Shown: piece by piece, positions 22,936-30,166 of the stretch | How positions within the stretch are numbered: position 1 is the first letter of the stretch | Layout of the letters: every line of letters begins with the position of its first letter | From: Verrucomicrobiota bacterium | GTDB lineage: Bacteria; Verrucomicrobiota; Verrucomicrobiia; Opitutales; Opitutaceae | DNA length: 64,000 nt | Direction: 5' to 3' | Assembly: GCA_030601755.1 (NCBI GenBank) | Contig: JAUWBF010000001.1 | Coordinates: forward strand, 1-64,000 | Translations under genes and position numbers: made by a program | Notes under the pieces: model-generated | The model's input: only the letters and a program-made list of their open reading frames with translations | What the model was told of the DNA's origin: nothing | Databases searched by the model: none

Positions 22936-25809
22936 TCACTGGGTGAGCGCGCGGCGGATCAGGCGCTCCAACTGGGAGGCGCCGATCTGGGCGAGCGAGC
23001 CGTCGAGCTGGATCGACTCGGTCAACGGGAAATAACCGGCGGCGTCAGCCTCCGCGCCGACGAGTTTCAACGACGCCAAGCCCTTCGCGAGACGGTCCTT
23101 GGCCGAAAGGTTTAATTGCACGTTGAGCGGCTGGCGCAGCAGCGGCACGCCGGGCTGATACTGGATGCCGCCGCCGCCGGTCAGTCGCACCGCGGGGGCC
23201 TGCAAGACGATGTCCTTGATCGCGAGATCGTTGTTTTTGGCCCGCTGCAAGGTCATGTCCAGGCGATCAAATTGCACGGCCGCCAGCGCCTGCGCCACCT
23301 CGGCTCCGGCGCGCGCGCGCTCGGCGTATTTGATGGCGTCCTCGTTGCCCGTCGCGGCTCCGACCAAGCCGAGCAGCGCCGACGCGGGACGCGCGAGGTT
23401 GGCGGCCGTCTCGACCTTCACGCCGAGCGCGCGCAGCGTGCCTTGGCGACCGGTGACGTCGACCTTGCCGAGGGCGGTGTCGGCCAACTCGGCGGGGTCG
23501 ACCGCGCGGCCCGCGAGCGTGCCCTTCACGTCAAAGCTGCCCTCAAGCACCGGCGGACGGCGCGCGTTGTCGGGCTTCAAGAAGGGACCGGGGTCGAAGC
23601 CCGTCAGGCTGAGGTCGCCGGCCAGCACGTAGGGTTTCTTTTTGGCGGGCTCGTTCTTCAACGATCCGTTCACGCTCAACCGGCCGGATGCGCCGATCGA
23701 CGCGTCGAATTGCTTCAGCGTGATCGCGTCGCGGTCGACGGACAGCTCGCCGGTCACGTCCTTCACCTCGACGCCGGGCGCATAAACGACCCGCGCGAGC
23801 GACAGGGAAAACTTGCCCTCGTAGCCGGCCCAAAACGGTTTGGCCGCGGCGGGCTTTTCATCGGCGGCGGGCTTGGTCGCGGGAGCTGTCGGGGACGTCG
23901 GCTGCGCGGGCGACGACGGCGCCAGCGCCGCGAGCACCTGCAAGTCCTGCACGTGCACCAACGCGCCGGTCACCGAACCGGCGAAGCGCGTGACCGGCTC
24001 GCCGGGCTTCACGTCGGCCTTGACGAGCAGATCGGAACGGCGGTCGGCGGCGGTCAGCACCACGGGTAGCTCGGCGCGGATCACGCCGTCCTTGTCGCCG
24101 GAGGCGGTGAGCTTGAGGGAGACCTCGGGCAGCGTGATCGGTTGGGAGGCGCGCAGGCCGGTGATGGCGAGGTTGAGGCCGGCCTGCCAACCTTCAGCGA
24201 GTGTGGCGTCGAAGTCGGCTTGTATCCGTCCGGCCACGACATCGGCCGCGCCCTTGGCGACGGGCTGCGCAAACAGCGCGGGCAGCTCGGCCTCGAGCGT
24301 GCCCTTGACGGCGGCGGGGCTCCCCTGCCCGCTCGCCTTGAGCAGGGTGCGGCCGCCGCTGCGCGCGGAGAGTTCGAGCAGCTCGGCGGCGAGGTCACCG
24401 TCCCGGTAGCGGGCGCCGACGGCGACGCTGAGATCGACAGCGCGCAGGAGCAGTTGTCCGGCCTGTTCAAGACTGATGCCTTCGACGGTGAGCGCGGCGA
24501 CGGGACGCACGCGGATGTTGCTGGGCTCGGCGGTCACGCGCCACTCGCCGCGGGCGGGGCCGCCGGTGAGCTGGAGGTCGCCGAGCCAGGGTTGCGCCCA
24601 GGCCAGCGGCAGGCCGGTCAACGAAATCCGCGCGAGGTCGGTGAGCGGCTCCTTGGCCTGCAACGACTGCGCGGCGGGATCGACGGTGAAGGGCTGGAGC
24701 GCCTCGACCGAGAGCACGGGCGCGGCGCCGGAGAGGTCGGCTTTGAAGGCGCGGACGGCCACCTGTTCGCCGGCCAGCGCGAGTTCAAAGGCGGCGTCGA
24801 GATTGAGCGCGCCGAGCGAGGCGAGCTCGGGCGACAGGCGTTCCAGCTCGGAGAGCGCGACGCGCAGAGCGCCGGAGACCTCGGGGCGCAGGCCCTGCGG
24901 ATCGGAGGAAAAGCGTCCCTCGCCGGTGGCCGTGAAGGCGGGCAGCGTCTGCCCGGGCAGGAAGGGGGCGACGTCGCGGTCGCGCACGTCGAGTTTCCAA
25001 CCGCCGGTGGCCTGGCCGGAGCCGGCGGCGAGCGCGAGGTCGAGGCTGACGAGCGCGTGGTCGTCGACGATCACGGACACGGCGTGGGTGTCGGCGCCGT
25101 CGGCGGCGCGGCGCGAGGCGATCTTGGCGCGCAGGGTGTTGCCGCCGGTCTTGGCGGTGAGGTCGAGGCCGAGTTGATCGAGGGTCTGTTCGTCGCGCAG
25201 GCGGGCGGTGAGCGTGGCGTCGAGGTCGATGTCGCCGGCGGGCAGGCCGGCGGAGGCGTCGGGCGTGAACGTGGCGTCGAGTTCAAAGCGACCTTCCTCG
25301 CCGGGGCGCAGGCCGCCGCCGGTGAGCGTGACGGTGGCCTCGCCGGCGGCCTGGCGCACGCGGCCCTGCACGTCGAGCTGCGCAAGGGAGAGCGCCACGG
25401 GCAGGCGCAGGGCGTCGAAGAGCGCGCGCGGATCAGGCTTGGCGGACGATCCGGCGGGGGGCTGCGTGGTGGTGCCGGCGGCGTCGGTGAGCTCGACGGT
25501 CCAGCCGCGGGCAACGAAGCGCGAAATGTCGACGCGGCCGCGGGCGGCGGCGACGAGCGGCAGGTCGATCTCGGCGGAAGGCAACGTGAGCTTGAGGCCG
25601 GGTTGCTCGATGACGAGGTCGGTAACGCGCGCGCCGCCGAGTCCGACGGAGAGTTGGCCAAGCTCGGCCTGCAGGTCCGGCTGCGAGGCGAGCGCGCGGC
25701 GGGCGGCCCAGGTTTGCACGCCGGGCAAAAAGGCGAGGCCGACCGCGACGACCAACAGGCCGACCAGCACGGCCGCGATGACGAGAACTTTGCGAAGGAG
25801 GCTGCTCAT
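22936..25809 (-). CDS. AsmA/TamB-like envelope protein
   Basis: A 957-aa protein with one N-terminal membrane anchor (VLVIAAVLVGLLVVAVGLAF, about residues 8-27) and a very long, repetitive beta-rich periplasmic region (many GGxRVTDLxIEQPGLKLTLPSAEIDLP-like strands). Its C-terminal part has TGGGGIQYQPGVPLLRQPLNVQ and SLKLVGAEADAAGYFPL. This is the layout of the AsmA/TamB/YhdP superfamily, which bridges inner and outer membrane for lipid or protein traffic. The ATG at 25809 is chosen because the long frame upstream is a shadow of the next gene. The exact subfamily is unclear. Confidence 0.8.
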   Translation of the reverse strand: MSSLLRKVLVIAAVLVGLLVVAVGLAFLPGVQTWAARRALASQPDLQAELGQLSVGLGGARVTDLVIEQPGLKLTLPSAEIDLPLVAAARGRVDISRFVARGWTVELTDAAGTTTQPPAGSSAKPDPRALFDALRLPVALSLAQLDVQGRVRQAAGEATVTLTGGGLRPGEEGRFELDATFTPDASAGLPAGDIDLDATLTARLRDEQTLDQLGLDLTAKTGGNTLRAKIASRRAADGADTHAVSVIVDDHALVSLDLALAAGSGQATGGWKLDVRDRDVAPFLPGQTLPAFTATGEGRFSSDPQGLRPEVSGALRVALSELERLSPELASLGALNLDAAFELALAGEQVAVRAFKADLSGAAPVLSVEALQPFTVDPAAQSLQAKEPLTDLARISLTGLPLAWAQPWLGDLQLTGGPARGEWRVTAEPSNIRVRPVAALTVEGISLEQAGQLLLRAVDLSVAVGARYRDGDLAAELLELSARSGGRTLLKASGQGSPAAVKGTLEAELPALFAQPVAKGAADVVAGRIQADFDATLAEGWQAGLNLAITGLRASQPITLPEVSLKLTASGDKDGVIRAELPVVLTAADRRSDLLVKADVKPGEPVTRFAGSVTGALVHVQDLQVLAALAPSSPAQPTSPTAPATKPAADEKPAAAKPFWAGYEGKFSLSLARVVYAPGVEVKDVTGELSVDRDAITLKQFDASIGASGRLSVNGSLKNEPAKKKPYVLAGDLSLTGFDPGPFLKPDNARRPPVLEGSFDVKGTLAGRAVDPAELADTALGKVDVTGRQGTLRALGVKVETAANLARPASALLGLVGAATGNEDAIKYAERARAGAEVAQALAAVQFDRLDMTLQRAKNNDLAIKDIVLQAPAVRLTGGGGIQYQPGVPLLRQPLNVQLNLSAKDRLAKGLASLKLVGAEADAAGYFPLTESIQLDGSLAQIGASQLERLIRRALTQ

Positions 25810-25932
25810 GGGAAAAGGGTCCCACAGCCTGTTCGCGCGCGCCGTGGAGACAAGCAAGGAGGGGCGAAGTTGCGCGCCGGCGTGGCGGGCGGGACGCGGC
25901 GGGAGAGACGCGACGGGAGGGACGCGGAGGAA

Positions 25933-26030
25933 GGGCGGGCACTCTTGCCCGCCCAGGGTTTGGAGAATGTGCGCAGGACGGTGCGCTGCCGGTGGGCCGC
26001 GTCGGTTGGGGCGGGCAGGAATGCCCGCCC
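25933..26030. repeat. Two GGGCGGGCA palindromes between two minus-strand genes
   Basis: GGGCGGGCA-N4-TGCCCGCCC occurs at 25933-25954 (loop CTCT) and 26009-26030 (loop GGAA). A third copy with the GGAA loop is at 32866-32887. The same 9-bp stem at separate intergenic places marks a dispersed REP-like family; it may also end transcription between the TIGR03790 and AsmA genes. Confidence 0.75.
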
Positions 26031-26042
26031 TCCGGCCGGATA

Positions 26043-27698
26043 TCAGGAGGTTTTGGGCGGATTGAGTTCCTCTTCCCAGCGGCCGGCTTGCACGAAGTCC
26101 ATGGCGGTGCGGGCGGTGTCGCGCGCGAAGACCAGCAGGCGGCGGCGCATGTCCTTCGGGATGTTTTTGTCGTCGAGCAAACGCTTGAACCATTTCACGC
26201 CCTCGGCAGGGTCGCCGGCGTCGGCCATGAGGCGGGCAGCGGCGGCGATGAGCGGGGCGTCGTCGGGATTCCACACGCGCAGGCCGCCGATGATGGCGAG
26301 CGTGCGCTGGGCGGCGCGTTTGTCGTCGGCGGCGATCTGGAGGCGGGCGAGTTCCAGCACGACCGGCAGGCTGGGACTGCGACGGAGCGCGGCGAAGGCC
26401 TGCGAGCGGGCCTTGATGCCGAGGCCGTCGGCCTCGAGCTGGTTGATCTTGCGCAGATAGAGGTAGGAAGCCTGCGCGGCCGGCAGCGAGTCGACGCGCG
26501 TCCATTGTTCGTCGAGGGAAACCTTGAAGGGCCGGTAGAGCGGATCGCCGACGAGCAGGGCCTGCCAGCTCAGCGCGTTGACCGAGGAGAGCGCGGCCTC
26601 GCCGGCGGGCAGACCGGCGGCAAGCGCGGCGAGCAGGCGCTGGGGCTGATGAGTGAACTGCAGGTAGGGCTCGTAGACGTTGCCGACGGTGAGCGTGACG
26701 CCGCGCGCGACCATGGCGGGGGCCCAGGGGCCGTTGCCGTTACGCATGTTCGACGCGCTGAAGCTGTGGATATGCATGGCAATCGCACCGGCGGGAAACC
26801 GGAACTTGGGGTCGCGCATGGGCCCGTTGACGGAGCCGGTATACCAACCGAAATAGAGCACCGGCGCGTCGAAGCGGTCGCCGGCGGCCAGGGTCGCGCG
26901 CTCGGTGTCGAGCTGCGGCGCGAAGCCGATCTTGGTCAACTCGGCGGCGCACTCGCGCAGCCAGTTGTCGCCCTGCGCGTGCGGGCCGCCGATGTCGATG
27001 TAGGCGCGGCCAAAGAGTCCCTCGCGCTCGGCCTTGAGGGCGTTGTCGACCAAGGCGCAGGCCTGCTCGACCGTGGGGCCGTCGAGCCGACCGACCGGGA
27101 TGATGCGCGCCCGGGAGGCGGCGCCGGGCTCGGGCTTGGCGTAGACGGGGTTGGGCACGAAGCCGTTGATCGGCAGGTCGGGCAACGCGATGAGCGCGAG
27201 CTCGGAGTCGACGGCGGCGGCGTTGGTCTGAAATTGCTGGGGGGCGGGAGCGGCGCCCGCGGTCGCGGCGGCGGTGCGTTCGCCGAGCGCCTTGTCGTTG
27301 GCGATCTTGAGCGGCACGCCGCGGCAGACGACGAGGGCGGCGAGCGGGATGTCGTTGACGGCAATTTTTCGGCGGCCGGCCTCGTCCTCGAGGTCCATGG
27401 GAATGGCGTCGATCCAACCGCGGCGCACGAGTTCCTCCTGCAGCGGGCGGTGGATGGTGAGCACGAACTCGCCCCAACTGATCTCCTCGGTCAGGGGCAT
27501 GGGCAGCGCGATGATGTTGTCCTCGGGCAGCTCGCGGGCCTTGGCGTAGTGGCGGGCGACGGTGAGCGAGTCGGGGTCGTCGCGGTTGGCGAGAATGGCG
27601 ACCGCGGGCGCGGCGGCGGTGACGGCGGTGGCGGTGGTGGCGAGCACCGAGCAACCAAGAACGAGACTGACCAACAGGGACGACAAACGACGAGGCAT
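26043..27698 (-). CDS. TIGR03790 family exported protein
   Basis: A 551-aa protein with a signal peptide (SLLVSLVLGCSVLATTATA). The mature start AVAILANRDDPDSLTVARHYAKARELPEDNII is the TIGR03790 hallmark (a residue-conserved segment about an item left 'in between' and its return). Later come VVCRGVPLKI, GRLDGP and WGPYTGSVN-like motifs, and the C-terminal 170 residues form TPR-like helices. Function is not known; the family is common in Verrucomicrobia and Planctomycetes. The ATG at 27698 gives the signal peptide. The neighbouring gene on the other strand starts 110 bp away. Confidence 0.8.
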   Translation of the reverse strand: MPRRLSSLLVSLVLGCSVLATTATAVTAAAPAVAILANRDDPDSLTVARHYAKARELPEDNIIALPMPLTEEISWGEFVLTIHRPLQEELVRRGWIDAIPMDLEDEAGRRKIAVNDIPLAALVVCRGVPLKIANDKALGERTAAATAGAAPAPQQFQTNAAAVDSELALIALPDLPINGFVPNPVYAKPEPGAASRARIIPVGRLDGPTVEQACALVDNALKAEREGLFGRAYIDIGGPHAQGDNWLRECAAELTKIGFAPQLDTERATLAAGDRFDAPVLYFGWYTGSVNGPMRDPKFRFPAGAIAMHIHSFSASNMRNGNGPWAPAMVARGVTLTVGNVYEPYLQFTHQPQRLLAALAAGLPAGEAALSSVNALSWQALLVGDPLYRPFKVSLDEQWTRVDSLPAAQASYLYLRKINQLEADGLGIKARSQAFAALRRSPSLPVVLELARLQIAADDKRAAQRTLAIIGGLRVWNPDDAPLIAAAARLMADAGDPAEGVKWFKRLLDDKNIPKDMRRRLLVFARDTARTAMDFVQAGRWEEELNPPKTS

Positions 27699-27785
27699 GA
27701 TCGGGAGCGACGTTGCGCGCCGACGACGGGGATTTCGAGACTGTTTCCGCGGGAGGGCGGGTGCTTTTTGGCATTTGGATTTTTC

Positions 27786-27808
27786 CGCGCGAGCGGTTTG
27801 CTCGCGCG
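27786..27808 (+). promoter_or_regulatory. 9-bp perfect hairpin abutting the CLC start codon
   Basis: CGCGCGAGC (27786-27794) and GCTCGCGCG (27800-27808) pair completely around a 5-nt loop, and the ATG follows at 27809. In mRNA this stem would cover the ribosome landing site, so it may limit translation. It is also a candidate operator dyad. Confidence 0.45.
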
Positions 27809-29149
27809 ATGCTCCATAGATTCGACCCACGCGAAGCCCGCGCCGCCCTGCGACAGCTCGGGTGGTGGCTGCTCTTGGTGCCGCCGGTGGCGTTCGCGGC
27901 GGGCTCGGCGGCGGCGCTGTTCCTGTGGTCGCTGGAGCTGGTCACGCGGCAACGTTTCGAACACCCGTGGTTGATCGCGCTGCTGCCGCTCGCGGGCATC
28001 CTGATCGTGTGGGCCTACCGCCGTCACGGGGCCGACTCGGAACGGGGCAACAATCTCATCATCGACGAAATCCACGAACCGGGCGGCGGCGTGCCGCTGC
28101 GCATGACGCCGCTGGTGCTGGCCGGCACGTTGCTGACACACCTCACCGGCGGCTCGGCCGGACGCGAAGGCACCGCGGTGCAGATGGGCGGGAGCCTGGC
28201 GGACACGTTTTATCGCCTCGCCCGCGTGCCGCGCGAACACCGCGCGACGCTCCTCATGGCAGGCGTGGCGGCGGGCTTCGGCGCGGTCTTCGGCACGCCG
28301 TTGGCCGGGGCGGTCTTCGCCATCGAGGTGCTGGCCATCGGCCGACTGCGCGGCGACGGCCTCGTGCCCTGCCTGCTGGCAGCGCTGCTGGGCAACGCCA
28401 CCTGCGACGCCTGGAACGCCCTGAGCGGCGTGCACCACACCGGCTACGTGATCGCCGGGCAGGTTGACGCGCCCGGGTCGATCTTTGGTCACCTCCAGCC
28501 GGCGCTGTTGCTCAAGGCGGCGCTCGTCGGCGTGGCCTGCGGGTGGTGCGCGCGGCTCTTCGCCGAGGCGACCCACGGCGTCTCCGCGGCGTGCAAGCGC
28601 TGGATCGCCGCGTGGTGGCTGCGGCCCGTCGCCGGCGCGGCGGTCGTGCTCGGACTGGCGTGGGCGCTCGGCACCACCGCCTACCTCGGCCTCGGCACAT
28701 GGAGCCCGCATCCGGGCGACGTGACGCTGGTCAGCCTGTTCGAGGCCGGCGGCGGCACGCCGTGGAGCTGGTTTTGGAAACTCGTGTTCACCGCGGTCAC
28801 GCTCGGCGTCGGTTTCAAGGGCGGCGAGGTCACGCCATTGTTCTTCATCGGCGCAGCGCTCGGGCACGCGTTGTCCGGCGTGTGCGGACTGCCGGTCGAC
28901 CTCGCGGCGGGGCTGGGCTTCGTGGCGGTGTTCGCCGGCGCGACCAACACCCCGATCGCCTGCACGCTGATGGGCGTGGAGCTGTTTGGCGGCGAGCACG
29001 CGGTGCTTTTCGCGGTCGCCTGCTTCGCGAGCTATTATTGCAGCGGCCACACCGGCATCTACGGATCGCAGCGCATCGGCGCGCGCAAACACGGCGACGG
29101 CCCGCTCGGCGGCACCCTCGCGCAGGAGCGCCGGCGGCCGCGCGCGTGA
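27809..29149 (+). CDS. CLC-family anion transporter, possibly CLC-F type
   Basis: A 446-aa polytopic membrane protein of the CLC family. It has GGSAGREGTAVQMG with the gating glutamate, and GGEVTPLFFIGAALG at the second selectivity site. In place of the chloride-CLC motif GSGIP it reads GNNLIIDEIHEP, followed by VPLRMTPLVLAG. Loss of GSGIP together with GREGT resembles the CLC-F fluoride/proton antiporter branch, but this needs a tree. I see no fluoride riboswitch in the 110-bp spacer. The start ATG is directly preceded by a perfect hairpin. Confidence 0.85.
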   Translation: MLHRFDPREARAALRQLGWWLLLVPPVAFAAGSAAALFLWSLELVTRQRFEHPWLIALLPLAGILIVWAYRRHGADSERGNNLIIDEIHEPGGGVPLRMTPLVLAGTLLTHLTGGSAGREGTAVQMGGSLADTFYRLARVPREHRATLLMAGVAAGFGAVFGTPLAGAVFAIEVLAIGRLRGDGLVPCLLAALLGNATCDAWNALSGVHHTGYVIAGQVDAPGSIFGHLQPALLLKAALVGVACGWCARLFAEATHGVSAACKRWIAAWWLRPVAGAAVVLGLAWALGTTAYLGLGTWSPHPGDVTLVSLFEAGGGTPWSWFWKLVFTAVTLGVGFKGGEVTPLFFIGAALGHALSGVCGLPVDLAAGLGFVAVFAGATNTPIACTLMGVELFGGEHAVLFAVACFASYYCSGHTGIYGSQRIGARKHGDGPLGGTLAQERRRPRA

Positions 29150-29191
29150 CACGTTTTTGGCCTTTGACCCGCCCCGAACCGCCGACCAACT

Positions 29192-30139
29192 TTGCCGCCG
29201 TTGAACGCATCCTGGGACACGCTTAAACTCCTCTCCGACCCAACGCGCCTGCGCATCCTCGCGCTGCTCCTCGGCGAGGAGTTGTCCGTCGCCGAACTCC
29301 AGGAGGTCCTCGACATGGCACAGTCGCGCATCTCGTCGCAACTGGCGCTCCTCCGCCAAGCCGACCTCGTCGTCGACCGCCGCGAGGGCAAGAAGGCCTT
29401 TTATTCGCTGCGCGCCGACCTGCCCCCCGCCGTCGCCCACTTGCTGCGCACCGCCTGCGAGACCATGCACGGACAACCCGAGCTCGCCGAGGACCGCGCC
29501 AACCTCGAGCGCATCCTCAACAAACGCCGCGCGCACCAAGAGCAGTATTTCAATCTCATCGCCGGCAAGCTCGGCAAGAACCACTGCCCCGGCCGCAGTT
29601 GGGAGGCCATCGGACACCTCGCCCTGCGCCTCACCCCGCGCATCACCATCGCGGACCTCGGCGCCGGCGAGGGCCTAGTCTCTCAATTACTCGCCCGCCG
29701 CGCCGAGCAGGTCTGGTGCATCGACAACTCTCCCCGCATGGTCGAGGTGGGCACCGAACTCGCCGCCAAGAACGGCCTGACCAACCTCAGCTACAAGCTC
29801 GGCGACATCGAGCAGGTGCCGTTGCCCGACACGTCGGTCGACCTCGCCATCCTCAGCCAGGCGCTGCACCACGCGCGCCATCCGCAAAAGGCGGTCGACG
29901 AGGCCGCGCGCATCCTTCGCCCTGGCGGCCAGCTGCTGGTGCTCGACCTCAAGGAGCACGGCTTCGAGAAGGCCCGTGAGCTCTACGCCGACGTCTGGCT
30001 CGGCTTCAAGGAGAGCGCCCTGCACGGCTTCCTGAAAAAGGCCGGCCTGCAACAGGTCGAGGTCACCACCGTCGCCCGCGAGGACCACGAGCCGTTTTTC
30101 GAAACCCTGCTGGCCTCCGGCGTGCGCCCGGTCCGCTGA
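29192..30139 (+). CDS. ArsR-type HTH fused to SAM-dependent methyltransferase
   Basis: A 315-aa two-domain protein. Residues 5-80 form an ArsR winged helix (LKLLSDPTRLRILALLL; SRISSQLALLRQADLV; REGKKAFYSL). Residues 130-300 form a class I methyltransferase with motif I IADLGAGEG (near 153), a CIDNSPRMVEVG acidic loop, DLAILSQALHHARHP and PGGQLLVLDL. Such fusions are annotated as regulators with methyltransferase activity; the substrate is unknown. No close metal-binding cysteine pair is seen in the HTH. Start is TTG (29192) or TTG 29201, both unusual. Confidence 0.85.
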   Translation: MPPLNASWDTLKLLSDPTRLRILALLLGEELSVAELQEVLDMAQSRISSQLALLRQADLVVDRREGKKAFYSLRADLPPAVAHLLRTACETMHGQPELAEDRANLERILNKRRAHQEQYFNLIAGKLGKNHCPGRSWEAIGHLALRLTPRITIADLGAGEGLVSQLLARRAEQVWCIDNSPRMVEVGTELAAKNGLTNLSYKLGDIEQVPLPDTSVDLAILSQALHHARHPQKAVDEAARILRPGGQLLVLDLKEHGFEKARELYADVWLGFKESALHGFLKKAGLQQVEVTTVAREDHEPFFETLLASGVRPVR

Positions 30140-30166
30140 TTCTCCGTCCCCTCCCCCGCCCCACGC

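Noticed and set aside
24142-26460. 772-aa open frame antisense to the AsmA-like gene
   Set aside because: Gly/Glu/Arg-rich shadow translation; the minus strand has the membrane anchor and family-like beta repeats.
27699-27808. Fluoride riboswitch before the CLC gene
   Set aside because: I looked for the conserved crcB-motif core and did not find it; only a simple hairpin is present next to the start codon.
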